A stretch of DNA of 64,000 nucleotides from Campylobacter hyointestinalis subsp. hyointestinalis. GTDB lineage: Bacteria; Campylobacterota; Campylobacteria; Campylobacterales; Campylobacteraceae. Location of the stretch: positions 1,116,001-1,180,000 of the forward strand of contig NZ_CP053827.1 in NCBI RefSeq assembly GCF_013372145.1, in the 5' to 3' direction. The position numbers were made by a program, and so were the translations under genes. Of the stretch, positions 63,493 to 64,000 are shown piece after piece; position 1 is the stretch's first letter; each line of letters opens with the position of its first letter. Under the pieces are notes generated by a model, which was given only the letters and a program-made list of their open reading frames with translations, made no database searches and was not told the origin of the DNA.

Positions 63493-63634
63493 TCAAAAAT
63501 GATTAGTCCTATTTTATACTAAAAATCTACAAAAATTACTAATTCTATACTTTTACTCTTGATTTTTAGTCCTATTAAGGATATAATTATCATATCAAAG
63601 GACAAATAAGGACTTTGATAGAAAGGAGTAAAAG

Positions 63635-63715
63635 ATGTCTCACAGTGAAGTACTCGAGCTAATCACTGCGATTATCTGCTTGATAACGGCAATTATTCAA
63701 GCGATAAAGCGGTAA
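63635..63715 (+). CDS. tiny hydrophobic peptide, 26 aa, with GAAA hairpin
   Basis: AAAGGAG precedes ATG. MSHSEVLELITAIICLITAI then IQAIKR. After the stop comes GGGGCGAAAGCCCC then TGAC, matching the hairpin after the 58087-58167 peptide. A TATAAT box lies at about 63586. Confidence 0.6.
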   Translation: MSHSEVLELITAIICLITAIIQAIKR

Positions 63716-63777
63716 GCAAAGGGGCGAAAGCCCCTGACATCTTTTACCCTTTAAAATTATATCATAAAGGAGCTGTT

Positions 63778-63876
63778 ATGTTAGATATTTTAGTAGTTGT
63801 TATATCGACTTTAGTTTTAGGGCTTAGTGTTAAGGTTTATAGACTTGAAAAAGAGATTAAGGAGCTTAAAAAATGA
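63778..63876 (+). CDS. small membrane-anchored coiled-coil peptide, 32 aa
   Basis: AAAGGAG upstream. LDILVVVISTLVLGLSVKVY is a membrane helix followed by RLEKEIKELKK. Its TGA overlaps the next ATG by 4 bp (ATGA), supporting translation of both. Confidence 0.55.
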   Translation: MLDILVVVISTLVLGLSVKVYRLEKEIKELKK

Positions 63877-64000
63877 GTGCCTTAATCAATATAAACGATG
63901 TAGAAGTTAAATTTGAAATTGTCGGCGATGATATATTCGCCGACAGTCTTAAAATAGCTGAAGTTTTTGGAAAAAACCACCATAATATTTTAAGACTAAT
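63873..64000 (+). CDS. Rha-family phage regulatory protein (partial, runs off the window)
   Basis: The visible 42 residues include IFADSLKIAEVFGKNHHNIL, the start of the Rha (phage regulatory) domain, normally about 90 residues and often followed by an antirepressor-type domain. Overlaps the upstream stop. Confirms the phage nature of this end. Confidence 0.75.
   Translation, partial: MSALININDVEVKFEIVGDDIFADSLKIAEVFGKNHHNILRL

Overview
The window is AT-rich DNA from an epsilonproteobacterium, almost certainly a Campylobacter. Evidence is the gene set and order (peb4-fba next to nth, FlaC-type short flagellin, Mla operon), the tmRNA whose tag reads ANNVKFAPAYAKAA, and the low-GC codon use. 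Placement near the C. fetus / C. hyointestinalis / C. lanienae group is an inference from the type I-B CRISPR system. No database search was possible, so every family name rests on motifs read in the sequence.

Layout. 1-9.4 kb is housekeeping DNA. A leftward run holds peb4, fba, a MotA-like/OmpA-like pair, a PLP desulfhydrase-like gene, hisD and flaC; nth (rightward) and bioA follow. 9.5-17.8 kb is a complete type I-B cas operon read leftward: cas6, cas8b, cas7, cas5, cas3, cas4, cas2, cas1. A comEA-like gene sits directly upstream of cas6. 18.2-25.2 kb is an AT-rich stretch and a leftward rRNA operon (16S, tRNA-Ala, 23S, 5S). 25.3-32.7 kb is housekeeping: DUF945, DedA, SYLF, rny, 5-FCL, a TlpA-like lipoprotein, ftsY and radA. 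32.7-33.4 kb is phage-tail debris. 33.4-45.2 kb is one CRISPR array of about 182 repeats. Its crRNA strand is the minus strand and its leader lies at the right end, about 16 kb from the cas genes. 45.5-47.5 kb is a haem operon (cytochrome b561-dihaem fusion, dihaem cytochrome c, SHP-like cytochrome). 47.7-49.65 kb is the relic of an element integrated at tmRNA, with a broken integrase. 49.8-57.6 kb holds ssrA, an Hpt protein, panB, a rhodanese, ruvB, an AI-2E family permease, the Mla lipid-transport operon and ybeY. 57.6-64 kb is a decaying prophage-like island: small helix-turn-helix proteins, many tiny hydrophobic peptides, a broken RelA/SpoT gene, a truncated repressor and the start of a Rha-type regulator.

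How it fits together. Cas6 would process the long precursor into crRNAs used by Cas8b-Cas7-Cas5 with Cas3; Cas4-Cas2-Cas1 would add spacers. Many spacers recur, or overlap on opposite strands, as expected from repeated or primed acquisition against a few phage families. Repeat-like sequences also occur outside the array. One lies in the cas6-cas8b gap, the position where CreTA RNA pairs are known in some type I-B systems. One lies beyond the trailer end next to a truncated tape-measure gene. A five-repeat decayed mini-array with exact 34-35 nt spacing sits on the prophage-like island.

The most interesting signals are that relic mini-array, the CreTA-like cas6-cas8b gap, and a ~200 bp inverted repeat with tmRNA att sequence flanking the 11 kb ssrA-to-ybeY block, which implies an inversion.
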